From contig OV121085.1 of assembly GCA_921293015.1 (NCBI GenBank), positions 18,668,911 through 18,732,910 on the forward strand: a stretch of DNA of 64,000 bases, given 5' to 3'. This DNA comes from Phorcus lineatus (Eukaryota > Mollusca > Gastropoda > Trochida > Trochidae). The notes beneath the pieces were generated by a model. It saw only the letters and a list, made by a program, of their open reading frames with translations, searched no databases and was not told the origin of the DNA. The position numbers and the translations under genes were made by a program. Positions 12,713-24,780 of the stretch are shown here, piece after piece; the first letter of the stretch is position 1, and every line of letters begins with the position of its first letter.

Positions 12713-12900
12713 TCACTCTGATGTCCATAGAAACCGTTCATCTTCAAGAATAGAAGCCAATTCATTGTTATATGCTTCATAAAAGTTTGTGAGTATGTCA
12801 CGTGTACTGTTAAACATTGGTGGCGCTCCCTTCTTTACCTCTGTTACGTGTTTGCGTTTGAGGTTTTCAATATTGTCAATCTCACTGGCCTCCAGAGGAC
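12713..12900 (-). CDS. Gene 1 exon 7: C-terminus and stop
   Basis: 188 nt from the acceptor tgtttag to TGA. It encodes GPLEASEIDNIENLKRKH-like sequence (first residue R by splicing), then MFNSTRDILTNFYEAYN and DERFLWTSE. The LxxFYxxYNxxLxxxLxDERFLW ending matches gene 2 and the family C-terminus. Just over 40 nt downstream is an AATAAA. Confidence 0.9.
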
Positions 12901-15900
12901 CTAAACACATGAAAGTCAATAAATTAAAAAGGTTATTCAAATATAACATAGAACATTTCACAGTAATGACGGCAATAACGAAAATAGCCATGAAAATCGA
13001 AAAATGTTAGCATTACCGTGAAGAACTACCACTTTAAATGGACCATACCTTCCCGTGTTAAGGTACCCAGTTGTATAGCTTAGCAGACTGCGTGCATTGT
13101 GGATGAAGTTTCTTACCCAAGCACACTACAAAATACAAGGCCTAAAGTCCCAATTGTTTTTGTCTTCTTTGGGATTCGAATCCGGTCCGATGGGCTATGA
13201 GGTCAGCGTGCTAACCGTTATAATAGACAAGGATATTCGTTTCGGTTTTAATCCACCAATGTTTTGTGTGTAGTTAATTACGCTTGTCATTAACTATGTT
13301 CTAATTTGTGGATATGTTGTTTGTAAATAAACCTTTCATTGATATGTTGTTCATAAACATCCAAAACGACAGCGTTATTGTTTTTTACTTTATGTGACAC
13401 AAAAACAAAATGGCGGACCGTAAGCCGATAGAGTTTTGTCCTTTACAACATCAGGTGACATGGACGATGAGGTATCATTTAAGATTACAAATATTTGTTT
13501 TTTTTGTTATTTTTAAAATTACATTTAGTTTTATTGTGAAGAACAAATACAATATACAAAAGGTACGTACGTAGTTGAAGGAAATCATATACATTGGATA
13601 GCGTCTTTGCAATGTCGACTTTATAGTCTTCGGTCCTTAGGAAGAGAAAGTTGTTTATAGGAAAAACTGATAACCATTCTTTCAAGAACACGGCGTAACA
13701 TCCTAAATGTATGCGGCTCTGAAAAATAATTTGAGTATGATATAATTATAATGATAATCACGATGGATGAAGAAATGAAGATTAAGTTATGAAATATTGA
13801 AGAGAATGTCCAATAACAGAGTTGTGTGGATCTTTATGTACATTTTGTATTCTACGAGTAAAATATATATTGAAGAAAAACATGTATGTAATAATTTGAA
13901 ACCCTTGTTAATTGTTCAGTCAATATATTGGAAATGAAGAGAGGAAATAACATCACTTTCACGTTAAGCTTAGGTCACATTGTTTCTTATGATGTGAAAA
14001 ATAACAGATTCGTATTAACTGTTCAGTTTATCATTCTAAAACCAGTCATCGAGGTAACCTTTGTAGGAAAGAGAAATTACTAAAAACTAATTAAGGTAGC
14101 AGCAGCGATCAATACTTAGAAATGGAAATCAGGTAATCAATAAGGTCGAATACTTAAGACACATAAACAAAAAGATCATGATCAGCAAGGACTAAACAAG
14201 AGATGTGGAGAAGAAGGTTCGTTTTCGTGTTTGTTGAAGAACATGGTCATTATTGTGAAAACATTTTGGTTTTGCAATATTTCCATCCAGGGGTATAATA
14301 TGGTACTGATACTTTGAGAATTTTAACCAAACTTTTACGATAAGATACATCGACATGATTTACAAAATTTATAATTTACATATTTACAAACGCAACTACA
14401 TGTTAACTGGACAAAATAAGTTAGAGATATTGAATTTTTATGAATGAAATTCCATTAGTACGTCAAAGACTGATTTAGTAATATAATTAATTTCAAAATT
14501 AACAAATATCCGTTACTATTTTTGTCCATTATATGACAAGTGTTGGTTCTGAGTGTTTATCTTGTACATGCAATATCGCATGTGGAATACCGTATTAGAC
14601 GATAATCAAGGTTTCTATTTCATTCCATAACGAATTCTCACCGGAAGTTTTCGATACATGTCCTCACTATAGAAGCACTCTGCTATGGTTTTAGTGCGAA
14701 TACAATCTTCCATCATCTGTACTGATTTAACCGCGTCACGGTGGAAAGATTCCGGTGAATCTCCATACCTCAGAAAAAAGTAATCAGAATATAACCTGGA
14801 ATAAAACAATCATGTAAATATAGGATATTATATGAGTGATCGAGGCATACTATGTTTACAATACAAGTTCTTAAAATATACATCCAACGTAGGAGGATTA
14901 CCCGCAGTCGGCGCATATGGAAAGCAATGTCATAGGCAAAATGTGACGTCAATTGTAGTTGACGTCACGTCAGAAAGAAAAGTGATGTTAAGCCCTAGGG
15001 TATCGCATGAAAGATATGATCCACAATATGATTGCCGTCGTAGATAGTAATATGACACTGGCCGTAACTCTTTTCAAGCTGCAGGTAAGGCACTGAAAGT
15101 ATAAGGTATTCTTATCTGGTATGATTTTGGATAGACCTGTGAATCATGGCCTTAGTGGCGAGACGATATATCCCGATTCTAGTGTTAATGAATGAGACAA
15201 TATATCATGGATTTATTGCCAAGGAACCTGCGAGACGATTATCATCACGATACAGTGGTTGCGATACAATACATTTCCCGATTCTATACACTTTATGAAA
15301 GAACTATAGATAAGACATAGAACAGTAATGTTATTTTTAGATACCAACCTGTCCTATATATTACATGAAGCGAAATCACACAATTGGAGAGACTGTGAAA
15401 TTACATAATAAATATCATATATTTTTCTGTTTCGTTTCTAATCACTGTTATCTCTGAAATAGAATAAGAACCTTTTTAGCTCTCATAGTTATTTGTTTGA
15501 AATAGATTATGCTAACAGTCTCTTTAGGCGATACATCGATGTATCATGGACCCTCACGATATGGATATCCTGATATATTGTCTAAATAAATTGTTTTGTA
15601 TCGATGCATTCATTTCCCCTGTTAGACGATGCAAACATCGATACTATCGATGAATCGTTACACCACTAATTTTGGATATGAATATGTTTTTACCAGAATG
15701 TTGAAATAGTGACTGAGTTTTGGTTTAACGTGTTTTAAACAATATCTCAGTTATAAAACACGTGGATGACAATCATTCAAAAGAAAGTGGACAGATTTGG
15801 GAGAAAGGGATCGAAAGGATGAGGGGACAGACGGAAAGAAAGGCATAGTAAGGGATAGACAGCAGGTTCCAGAACGACCAAAATTCTAACCGTCGACTGT

Positions 15901-18900
15901 CTAGCTTTGGTGACCATACCAGGAGCATATAAACTCTCGCGGGCGCTGAAGAAAGCAAACCACCACACCACAACAAGGTTTTGAGTAAAGTTGAGGAATG
16001 TCTCTGTTGATTGATGAACAATATTTCCTCCCTCAAAACTTGCATTTCTAAATAATAGCAACGCAAATGTCTCCTTTGAATTTTACATAAATCATATAAA
16101 CTGTACAGAATTGCGTGTGAACGTGACACAGAATATTGTTTTATAGATTTTGTATGTGGCTTAAAATAAGAGCCAAAATACCATATGAAATGAGTTTAGT
16201 TCAAATAGCCTTTCTTCAAGTACATGTCCATCCTTATCTCTTTAATGTCAACGTAATGATATTTCCCTTTTTTCAATTGTAAATGAAAAACGGCCATATT
16301 CATGTTAAGAAGTCGACATTCTTGGTTCCATTTACATACATATTAGTTAAATGATCCATGAAGCACTTCAACCTATATGTATCGTTGTGTCTGCAGTAGA
16401 TACATTTTCAAAATAACGTTTTGGTCACTGGAGCGCGACACTGTCTGGATATCGACTCTAAACTGTCTATTGTAACTATGCGGAACTAATTAACATATAT
16501 ATTTTTAGAAACAACCAGTAATTCTCGATCAAAAACACCATTTATGAAGTTTGACCCCAACAAACTCTGTGCTCCTTTAATGTAAGTAAATTCCGAAGAT
16601 TCAGTAATACATTAATAGTTTAATACGGTACACGACTTTGTCTGAAACAAGGTGATTGCCTGTGTCCTGGTTGTATCATTGTTATAATCGAGACAAAATT
16701 TCAATTTTGTCTTGAAGTCCATTTTACAATGATCTACGAGAAAATACATTTTCTAAATATGAATATAAATTTCCATCATATCATAAATTATTCCAACTGA
16801 TCACGTCAAAGAAGCATATCAATATCAATTAAATATCTAATCATTACCAGAATCCAAATGTGTTTTCGGATCTGTTGAATTCCTTTTTCCTAATGCAAAA
16901 CTACGAAGATAATTTTAAGGGCGCTTCAAATATTGATATTGTATACGATGTAAACTAGAAGAAGGAAAGTATCTGTATATATAATAAATATTGATTTTAC
17001 GGTAATGGTGCTTACAGATATTAATGCCAACCTATCAAAGAGCCACTCCGTGAGTTGTTGGAGTCATATATGCAAAACTGAGTCAATGGTGTCATTTGAT
17101 CGCGAAGTATCGACTGTTACCAAAAGGACACATTTAAAAGTTTATTGTTTTTTTACAGTGACAAAATGAAGGTAGAACGTCGCAATTATAATCGAAAACC
17201 GGACAGTGGCGCGCGTCAAATAGTCAAACGTAATTTTGGAGACTTATCTTCAACAGCCAGGAGGGCAGTCAGGGGTTGATAGTGTTTGTCAGGTTATATA
17301 ACTAGTATCCATGTATATTGGACGTGATAACTACTCCTCTGTACATTTATAAGGCTGTTTTTATATTTACTGGAAAAAACAGTATTTGTCATATATATGT
17401 CTTTTCGACATGAAATTTTAAGATGGTTTGATTTTATATCACCACATATGACATTTAGGATCGTATCAAAGGTAAATAATATGTTATGAAAATCAGTGGC
17501 TCTTTAACGCCGTTTCAAGAGTATTTCAAATATATCACGGCTGCTAGTATTTTTGTAGGGAGAGAGTCCGCAATGCTATTGCGGATAAGTATTGCGGTTA
17601 AATCTGCGAGCATCGGCTGGAACTTGAGAATATTAGAAATTCAGTTAAGCTTTGCACCGAAACCTATCTGCGTGTAGAAAAGTTCTCTACTGCAGAAAAG
17701 GTTGCCGAGTTCTTGCGGGATTCAAACCCCGGAACTCTTGATCCGAAGCCGAACACGCTAACGACTTTGCAACAAACACTTTTATATGAATTAGATCCTT
17801 TTAAAACAAATATCTTTATTTTCTTTTTCATGGCTGTAATTAGAAATGCAGGTGTTGCAAACCCCTTTCCAGGTGTATAAATCACTCGTACTTCTGACGA
17901 CATTACGACTGCTGAGAAGTCTATTTTGCCTTGTCCAGTAACTTGTCATGTATTGAGCGGGGAGTTCAAAGGGGTAGAACATCGACTTTACCTGTCTACT
18001 GGGTTTCGCATGATCAGTATCAACTTCTTGTCTCCATACATGTGTCTCATTAAATGGGGAGTAAGAACTCTTGGTTCTGAGAGACCTTTATTCTGTGGAA
18101 TGGTTGTCCAGCCCCGGAAGTCCCAGAAGTCCATTGGGGTGCCATCACCTTAATTACAAATATGTCTAGATATCAAAGAGTTTTTAAAAAACTTGTCTGT
18201 TGTCTGTTTTTAAATGAATATACGTACATCTTATAAAAGGATGACGTCATTAAAAATCTTTAAAAGGATTTGTCCTTTGAGTACCAAAGAGTGAAAAAAC
18301 ATCCAAATTGTGTCTCTTTTAAAGTGAAATTTCGAACAAAACATGATATGAATAAACACATTCATTACAAATTTGGTTATGACAGTGAGACATAAATCGT
18401 ATTCAGTAACATTGTCAATGGCCAATTTTTTTATTTAGATAGAAACAAGCGCACAATTTCAGACAAGACTATCATACTTAGAATTTTACAAATAGTGTTT
18501 ATATCTTCATTCTTTCTCACAGGCAGGTAGTTAAAGTCATAACATCCTTTGCTAACGTCTGTTCTAATACGAGCATATCTCGGCTAACATCATCCTAACA
18601 GCAAAAATTGCAACACAAACTATCTGCAACATTTCAGCCAATGAAAACAAAGTTTGCTTGGAAAAAAGCCTACGGTCAGCCTCAGCAATAGTTCAGTGGC
18701 AATAAAGCTGCATACCGAAAGTTTGTTCACTTACCACTGAATCGTAGTGCTAATATCATGTAATTTGGGTTTTGTTTCAACGTCAATAGAATAACTTCAG
18801 AAAGACTGACAATGAATCACCCACAGTCAATCAAAAATGTATTTTGCATTAAACCATATTTAACCTTTTTGAAATCCAAAGATGCAAGGCGTAGAATAAC

Positions 18901-21900
18901 AATGTTGCGAATAGGTTCACTTCCATTATATAAGAATATTGGTAGATTTGATGGAATTCCAAGGCACCAAAGACTCTGCTATGTTTGTAATGATAAATTT
19001 ATAGAAAACGAGTTCCATTTCTTGTTTGAATGTAGAATTTATAATGATCTGCGCTGTAAATATTTTAAATCTTTACCATATCACATTGACCAGCAATGTT
19101 TTGTAAATACTTTAAAATGTAACAATCTTTCCACGACCATAAACTGTTCAAATTACATTAAGGAAGCATTTTTATTGCGTTCCCAGTACACGTGAGTGTA
19201 AATTGCCACAACGGTATAAATACACATATTTGTTTACTCTGTATTGTACGTGAGCCTAAGGCCTTTTACGAAATAAAATTGATTGATTGAATGTGTGAAA
19301 TAGCCATTCTTGAACTCATTTTGTATTGTCTGTTCACTCGTGCAAAAATGCAAATTTTTGCATATTGATATAGACAGAAGGGGTAACATTTTCGAAATTT
19401 CGATTTCGTTAAATGTCGAATAAAATGTTCCATAACGACTCGTTGAGATCAAAACCAACATAATCACATTGACTTTGTGCTAAGAAACAAACTTGACTAA
19501 TCTTTTAACTTATAAAGGGTTTTATGGAGAAAATAAAAATTAGTGTTTTCGGAATTTTGACACGTAAATGACATTTGCCTTAAAGAAGAATGTATCTGCA
19601 TATGTGAATTGAAAATTCAATATTATACGTTCCCTTTTCGCAACGATACGATACCTCAAAGGTATCTCAAATTACATGACATTTGCACTAGTATATTCAG
19701 GTATGTGAACAAAATTTTGGCACGCATCTGTATAACATGACCATGTTATTTTAGGAAGACTAAAAACGAAATGTTGACATACATTCTAGTTTCCCTGAAA
19801 CGTATGGCTTATCGAATGCCTTTTGATTTCACAAGTAACAGTGATTTCATCCCATCTGGCTTTTATTTAATTTCTAGCCCGAAATATGCTCGTATAAAAA
19901 CAGAGGATAGAACTTGATTGTATGACTCAATGTACCTCTTTGGGGGACAGAATGGCCGTAGTGGTGATTTATTATTATAAAACTTTAATTTCAAATTTGA
20001 GAAAGTTTTAGGAGTTTGAAAAGATACGTACCTACGACTATATCATGGTAGCCGTCACTTACTCTCTCGTCAATCAGTTTTGCAGCTTTATCAAACTGAG
20101 ATAGGTATTGTGAAAATAATTTCATCTTCTTGACCTTTTTTTTACCGAAATATCCTGAAACATAAAACAGGCATATCATTTTGATTTTAGTTTTCAAAAA
20201 TTTAATTGCCAATTTGGGGTAATTGATTTTCAAAGTATCTGCAGATGAACGAAACCCCTTCCAATGAAATGAAGAAGCTCAATGCTAAGTTAAACTTATC
20301 TTAATATAAATAACTGATTACCCTTAACCCCCTGAAATCAAACAATTAGCAATTGATAGTAACACATTAGGATAATATAGATGTGGGATTTTTTTTTACT
20401 TAATTATTTCTTGAAAAACAAAACGTCTTTTCTCTGAGGAAAGTATCCTTTCTTTACTGCGACTTATCCAAAAACTAAAAAATATTTTGAAAAAAGTCAA
20501 GAAAAAACTTTAAGTTTGTAGAAATTCTTAACCCCAAAAGTGACTCCTAATATTACATACCATACCGTTCCCAGCTCCAATACCAGCTTTCCTTGCCAAG
20601 AAGACATTCACAATTTGTCACATCCGGGTGTTGTTGAATGCGGTTGAATAGATCTGTAGACCCACATTTATCAGATCCTATCAGATGAAAATATGGAAGA
20701 CATCGAGTTGTCTGGTTGCCTTCTTTCCAGCACGGGTTTTTGTATTTGCTAAGTGTGAGTGGTCTTTCCTGAAAATAACGAATCATTGATAAAAATAAGT
20801 AAATTTCAAATTTTATGAATAAATCAGATGTCGCCAGAGGTGTTAAATCATTTATTATGTTTGTGTGACCAAAGACCAAATTGATTCTTAACTAAAAAAA
20901 TTAATTTTGAAATCATCGTTGTATTCAATCAAAATTGTCATCATTTTTATCCACGTTAATTTCACTATCAATCTGGTAAAAAACTAGATGTAATTTAAAC
21001 GTTCCGTAAGTCCATATTAGGACTTAGGGAACGCAAGCATTAAATCTTGTTTTAACTAGATTGTATCACCATACTATTTGATATGATCAACAACATCATA
21101 ATCAGTCATATAACCTATTTCCTCCTATCATTTAGCAACTTAGTGACAAAACATCATATGAAAAGGACGTATGCTTATATAGATTAAAGGAACTGTACAC
21201 GATAGAGTTGGCTGACTCGCAATGAGAGGTAAAAGTTAAAAAAGACACAGAGTATGTTTCATAATTTATAATGTGGCTTAGATAAGAGCCAAAATATCAT
21301 ATGATCTCAGTTAAGTTCAAATCAACTTTATAAATTTGCATCTTTAACTCTTATAAATGCTGACATTGTGATATTTCCTTGTTTTCAACTGGAATTGAAG
21401 AAGGGCTGCATAAGTTTCCAAATTATGTTTTACTCAATTGCGCGCGCCAATGTCCGGTTTTCGATCACAAATCTCGACTATCAACTGTGTATTTTAAATA
21501 CACTGAACTGAAAAGCATTGAGATGTTATTTTTCAGAAACAACCAGTACTTCTCGAACAAATAACACTTTGTATGAAGTTTGATACATTTAACCCCAGCA
21601 ACATAGTGTACGCTTTGTCCCTTTAAATTAATGTTTGCTAATTGTAGCAACTCCAACTGTCACGTCTTAATAAGCGATATTTTGGCCAATTGCATAAATT
21701 GAACAAGTAAGGAAATTTAAGTTCAGATTACACTTACCAAGCAAAATAGATCCTCGGACTGCCCTTTTTGGGCTCCGATGCATTTTATATCATCAGATAC
21801 GGCAGCAGATGATTTTTCTTCCACGAATTGAACTGTCACCGGAAGAGTAGAGTCAGACCCGTTTGTATGACGAGGTGCTTTCCAATCTGCCGTTATGTTT

Positions 21901-22031
21901 TCGTTTTTTTTCAAACGGATGGGAAATGGAAGAAGTGAGGCCTTTGATTTTGTGAATACGGTCCATATTATCCCCAATAATAAACCGGCTGTTATTACCT
22001 CCAATACTTTTTTGACACCTCGATTCACCAT
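12713..22031 (-). CDS. Carbohydrate sulfotransferase 15-like protein, gene 1 (7 coding exons, 423 aa)
   Basis: The product is predicted to be a type II Golgi sulfotransferase that moves sulfate from PAPS to a sugar hydroxyl; the GalNAc 4-sulfate 6-O-sulfotransferase (CHST15) family is the closest I recognise. Exons, in transcript order: 22031-21738, 20768-20561, 20154-20032, 18148-17992, 14795-14642, 13718-13571, 12900-12713. All junctions are GT-AG and the total is 1272 nt including TGA. Residues about 10-27 form a membrane anchor after a short basic tail. Exon 2 holds the 5'-phosphosulfate loop (IGSDKCGSTDLF, residues 128-139). The 3'-phosphate motif is RNPVDR (256-261), followed by LYSDYFF. 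N-x-S/T sites lie at N45, N57 and N116. The frame stays open upstream of the chosen ATG through a microsatellite, but the chosen start gives the usual short cytoplasmic tail. The acceptor substrate cannot be inferred. Confidence 0.9.
13160..13230 (-). repeat. tRNA-derived SINE head (intron 6 of gene 1)
   Basis: The minus strand has an A-box-like TAACGGTTAGCACGCTGACC and a B-box-like GGATTCGAATCCC, spaced as in a tRNA. The rest does not fold as a functional tRNA, and the position in an intron suggests a SINE. Confidence 0.6.
13571..13718 (-). CDS. Gene 1 exon 6
   Basis: 148 nt, acceptor tttcag and donor gtacgt. It encodes SRIHLGCYAVFLKEWLSVF, then FLFLRTEDY and VYDFLQL. The GxYAxFLxxWLxVF and LRxEDY blocks are typical of the C-terminal half of CHST15-like enzymes. 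Confidence 0.92.
14642..14795 (-). CDS. Gene 1 exon 5
   Basis: 154 nt, acceptor tccag and donor gtgaga. It encodes LYSDYFFLRYGDSPESFH and ends with MYRKLP. About half of its 51 residues match exon 5 of gene 2 (26 of 51 by eye), including LYS-x-YFFL, GDSPESFH and the final KLP. Confidence 0.92.
14882..15055 (+). repeat. Interspersed repeat copy (intron 4 of gene 1)
   Basis: CCCTAGGGTATCGCATGAAA, GATATGAT and ATATGATTGCCGTCGTAG match CCCTAGGGCATCGTATGAAA and ATATGATTGCCCTCGTAG at 48240-48415, with the TTGACGTCAC stretch in the same order. The two copies sit in different introns of the two genes, so this is transposition, not gene duplication. Confidence 0.7.
16121..16580 (+). mobile_element. 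MITE family B copy (intron 4 of gene 1)
   Basis: Starts GTGACACAGAATATTG, contains GTGGCTTAAAATAAGAGCC, a diverged core (GACACTGTCTGGATATCGA) and ends TGTGCTCCTTTAA. Same order as the copies at 21236-21626 and 60415-60866. Confidence 0.7.
17037..17507 (+). mobile_element. MITE family A copy 1 (intron 4 of gene 1)
   Basis: Starts AAAGAGCCACTCCGTGAG and ends CAGTGGCTCTTTAA. The core CGAAAACCGGACAGTGG is shared with the three other copies. The left end lacks the first TT of the consensus. Confidence 0.85.
17716..17772 (-). repeat. tRNA-derived SINE head (intron 4 of gene 1)
   Basis: The minus strand reads GTCGTTAGCGTGTTCGG (A-box-like) and GGGTTTGAATCCC (B-box-like). Similar in layout to the copy at 13160-13230. 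Confidence 0.6.
17992..18148 (-). CDS. Gene 1 exon 4: central strand and start of the 3'-phosphate-binding motif
   Basis: 157 nt, acceptor ttaag and donor gtaaag. It encodes DGTPMDFWDFRGW, IPQNKGLSEPRVLTPHLMRH and LILIMRNPVDR, whose last arginine codon is completed in the next exon. The arginine and the P-x-x-R spacing are the PAPS 3'-phosphate signature of the family. Confidence 0.92.
18705..19733. mobile_element. MITE family C copy with a LINE fragment inside (intron 3 of gene 1)
   Basis: The left end AGCTGCATACCGAAAGTTTG and right end GTGAACAAAATTTTGGCACG are inverted relative to each other, as in the 342-bp copy at 48626-48967. The extra length is mostly a LINE tail (about 18790-19290). 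Confidence 0.65.
18790..19290 (+). mobile_element. 5'-truncated LINE tail
   Basis: The plus frame encodes YLTFLKSKDARRRITMLRIG, RLCYVCNDKFIENEFHFLFE with the C-x2-C-x(n)-E-x-HF-x3-C cluster, and ends about 19195. The 3' end is AATAAAATTGATTGATTGA, a tandem tail typical of LINE 3' ends. Confidence 0.8.
20032..20154 (-). CDS. Gene 1 exon 3
   Basis: 123 nt, acceptor tttcag and donor gtacgt. It encodes a lysine-rich start (YFGKKKVKKMK), then a helix-like LFSQYLSQFDKAAKLIDE, ending GYHDIVVG. The hydrophobic strand before the split glycine corresponds to the IIIGE strand of CHST15 enzymes. Same length as exon 3 of gene 2. Confidence 0.88.
20561..20768 (-). CDS. Gene 1 exon 2: PAPS 5'-phosphosulfate-binding loop
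   Basis: 208 nt between the acceptor ttttcag and the donor gtatgt. It encodes KYKNPCW, then CLPYFHLIGSDKCGSTDLF, then HPDV and ESWYWSWERYG. The lysine in DKCGST is the expected PAPS-contacting residue. The order of blocks matches the sulfotransferase core of CHST15-like enzymes. Confidence 0.93.
21236..21626 (+). mobile_element. MITE family B copy (intron 1 of gene 1)
   Basis: Starts TTAAAAAAGACACAGAGTAT and ends CGCTTTGTCCCTTTAA. The core GTCCGGTTTTCGATCACAAA is the same as in family A, in inverted orientation relative to copies A1 and A2. Confidence 0.8.
21738..22031 (-). CDS. Gene 1 exon 1: cytoplasmic tail, membrane anchor and stem
   Basis: 98 codons starting MVNRGVKK, with an anchor rich in L, I, V and G at about residues 10-27 and then a polar stem. 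It ends ...SEDLFCL and is followed by the donor gtaagt; phase 0. The ending CIG-x(n)-EDLFCL is shared with exon 1 of gene 2, which supports the boundary although the rest of the exon has diverged. Confidence 0.82.
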
Positions 22032-22041
22032 TGTGGTACAA

Positions 22042-22095
22042 ACTACAATGATAATAATAATAATTATAACAATCATAATAACAATAATAATGATA

Positions 22096-22142
<47 letters not shown>

Positions 22143-22148
22143 AATATA
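22042..22148. repeat. ATR/ATG microsatellite directly upstream of gene 1
   Basis: Runs of ATA, AAT and about 17 ATG units start only about 10 bp upstream of the gene 1 start codon. On the coding strand it reads ATC/ATT, an open poly-isoleucine frame. It probably lies in the 5' UTR or promoter. Confidence 0.95.
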
Positions 22149-22895
22149 TTCATATTTTGTATTTATAATATATTTTAATTTGATGATCAATTGTGTATAT
22201 AGAACTAGGTATAGTAAATATTTTATCGATTTGACCTTTTTGTCAATGAAATATCTTTAAACCCTCCTCTATTATATCAAGTCACTATGATAATAAAATA
22301 TACTCTAATGAAAAGGCCAAGCATTCCTCAATTCTTTGACGGTACAAATTATCAATAATAATCGACAGAGTTTGTAATTGAATCGTCGGTGCCTATCCCA
22401 TCCCATTTTCCCCTAGGTGACTACTTTCTACGCTATCATTTCATTAATTGTATGTTGAGGTATGGAAATTTTTCTCAGCATTGACAAATTATCCATGACA
22501 CGACATGCCATGCTATACGTTCAGACCCGATTTCAATTCCTTTATTCAATAAAAGCCATTTTGAAATCTACGTTTTTACTCATACAAATGATAAAGTATT
22601 AAAAATAAATAGCAGCTTAAGTTAAAAAATTTCGTTTATACAATGTTGACTGAACATATCATCTTGTATTAGAAATGAAATGTTACGATTGGAAGGGCCT
22701 TAACGAAAGAAATGACTTCTTCAAAGGAAATACTTCGCTGTAGTAAAGAATCTCGATTAAAACAGTGACTATTTGATTAAAAACTTCCTTAACAGAAATT
22801 GGAATCTTCCGCGAGTTATCTTATCGTCACATATTCTCCATACCTTGAACAATGGTTCAACAGATGCAATAAGTAGATGCGACTAATTTTGAAAA

Positions 22896-23413
22896 GTACA
22901 GCTGCTTACCGAAAGTTTGTTCACATGCTCGCGTACCCCAGTGCAAATATCATGTAATTTGGTATGTCTTTGAGGCATCATAACATTACGAAAAATACAT
23001 GAATAATGTTGAATTTTCAATACGAAAGTGAAGATACATTGTACTTGAACGTTAATTTGATATCATACCAAAATTCAACCATTGCAGTTTTGGCAGGTCA
23101 TTAAAGTGGTCAGGGGTCAAAATTCCTAAAACACTCATTTTAATTTTTCGCTACAAAATCAATTTGAAGTGATCAACAGCTTTAAACACAAATCATGTTT
23201 GCTCCAATGCATGAAGTTGCTTTTTTCAGTGATTGGAACTGGAATATTTAATCAAAATGTCAGGTAATTAGAATTTCGACAATGTGACCCCTTCTGTGTA
23301 TCTTTTCATGCCAAAATTCAAATTATTGCATAAGAGACAAGAAGACTCCAAAAGTAGTTATAGAATGGCTATTTTACACATGGACTAATAAACTTTTGAT
23401 ATGTAGCTGTATA
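22896..23413. mobile_element. MITE family C copy, 518 bp
   Basis: The left end GTACAGCTGCTTACCGAAAG has its inverse at the right, with ACTTTTGATATGTAGCTGTA. The interior 23280-23400 is the reverse complement of 19290-19420 of the copy in gene 1. Confidence 0.7.
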
Positions 23414-23519
23414 CATCATTATTGTATTCGAAAAATTCACAAATGAGACATTCAAAGACCGAATTGACTTAACTTGTGAATTTTGATGGATCGACTCTCA
23501 GTTACATGTGGTCCTAATT

Positions 23520-24780
23520 CTATTTAAAAAAAAATTTTATTTTTCATATTTTGGTTTTACAGGCATATATTCTTATCCAATGAATCAGCAATCTGTATTG
23601 TACGATTCACACAAGAAAATAAATTAGTGTACAATGTAATACGTAAATGTTTTTATCTTAACAATAGGTGTAACGTTGACCAAAATTTAGCAAACATCTT
23701 GTCATTACCATTTGATAAATTGATACATTTCGTGATATCGGAGTATTTAATAATTTCTTGTTTAACAAAATCAATATTAGGCGCATAATTTCCAAGAGCA
23801 AATTGAAAATGTTTTTTCTTATCAGAAGGATGATTACATTTACAGGATTATTATTAACCTATTTAATTCCAAACAACACGTTGTCATAAAGAAAACTGAT
23901 TATTACTTCAACAGATTTGAGCCATTTTTCTATTTCCGACCATATTGGTTTTACAAATTCACATTTCCAGAAGAGGTGTTCTACAGTCTCAAGTTCTTTA
24001 TTTCATAAGGAGAAAAGAGATGAATCTGTGTATTTTATTCTATATAATAGACATTGGCAAAATGTTGTTGATAATCCTGTATTGTAGCCACTTTAGTGAA
24101 CTGTAGAGAACTCTTCTACACGCAGTCAGGTTTGGGTGCAATGCTGCACTGAATTTCAGCGAAGTACCACCCATGGTTCGCTAGTTCCTGCCGAAGTTCG
24201 CAGGTTTCACCGCAATACTTAGCCACAATACTGTTGCGGGCTTTCTCCCGGCAATAATACTAGCGGCCGCGATATAAGTGAAATACTCTTAAAAGCGGCG
24301 TTTAACCCCATATCACCTCACTTTAGTTCAGTAACTTTTGTGCATTTGTTTGGAATGATTTTAAAAATCATCAATTCATGTGCGAATGACTTTATTGATG
24401 CATTTAGTCCTTCAAAACTCAAAAAGTTAGTTTATATTTGATATCTCTCTTTTAATTCTTCAAATGTCAATAACCTACCTTCTTCTTGTATAAGACCATT
24501 AACAAAAACTATCCCATTATTCTTCCAATTTTCGAAAAATACTTGATTTTCATCGATAGTAATATTATGATTGTTCCAGATTGTTTGACTTTTTATTTCA
24601 TCATCTGTTTTCATTCACCTTTTGTGAGAAATATTTCAAAAGCTGTAAAAACATCCTTCCAAAACTTATTGGATAATTTTGGTAAACACTTTCTTAAAAT
24701 ATATATTGAACTTCCTGACCAAACGAAATATTTACCAGCTACCAGCTTGTCTTACTGTTAGACTGTTTGAGGAATAATGC
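23520..24780 (-). mobile_element. Decayed LINE tail with a SINE inserted
   Basis: The minus frame at 24614-24432 encodes SQTIWNNHNITIDENQVFFE, NWKNNGIVFVNGLIQEEG and LLTFEELKERY, a typical reverse-transcriptase C-terminal segment. Beyond the SINE, broken frames read WLQYRII..ILP and KNGSNLLK-like sequence with many stops. A different LINE lineage from the Cys/His-tail copies. Confidence 0.7.
24183..24322 (+). repeat. SINE-like repeat inside a LINE
   Basis: GAAGTTCGCAGGTTTCACC, GCGGGCTTTCTCCCGGCAA, AATACTAGCGGCCGCGATAT and GCGTTTAACCCCATATCAC: the best-preserved of three copies. Confidence 0.65.

Noticed and set aside
13160..13230. tRNA gene
   Set aside because: A- and B-box-like words are present but the arms do not pair well; intronic position and a second similar copy at 17716 favour a SINE.
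22042..22260. Long poly-isoleucine and poly-methionine frames over the microsatellite
   Set aside because: They are translations of a trinucleotide array; the gene 1 start was placed after it.
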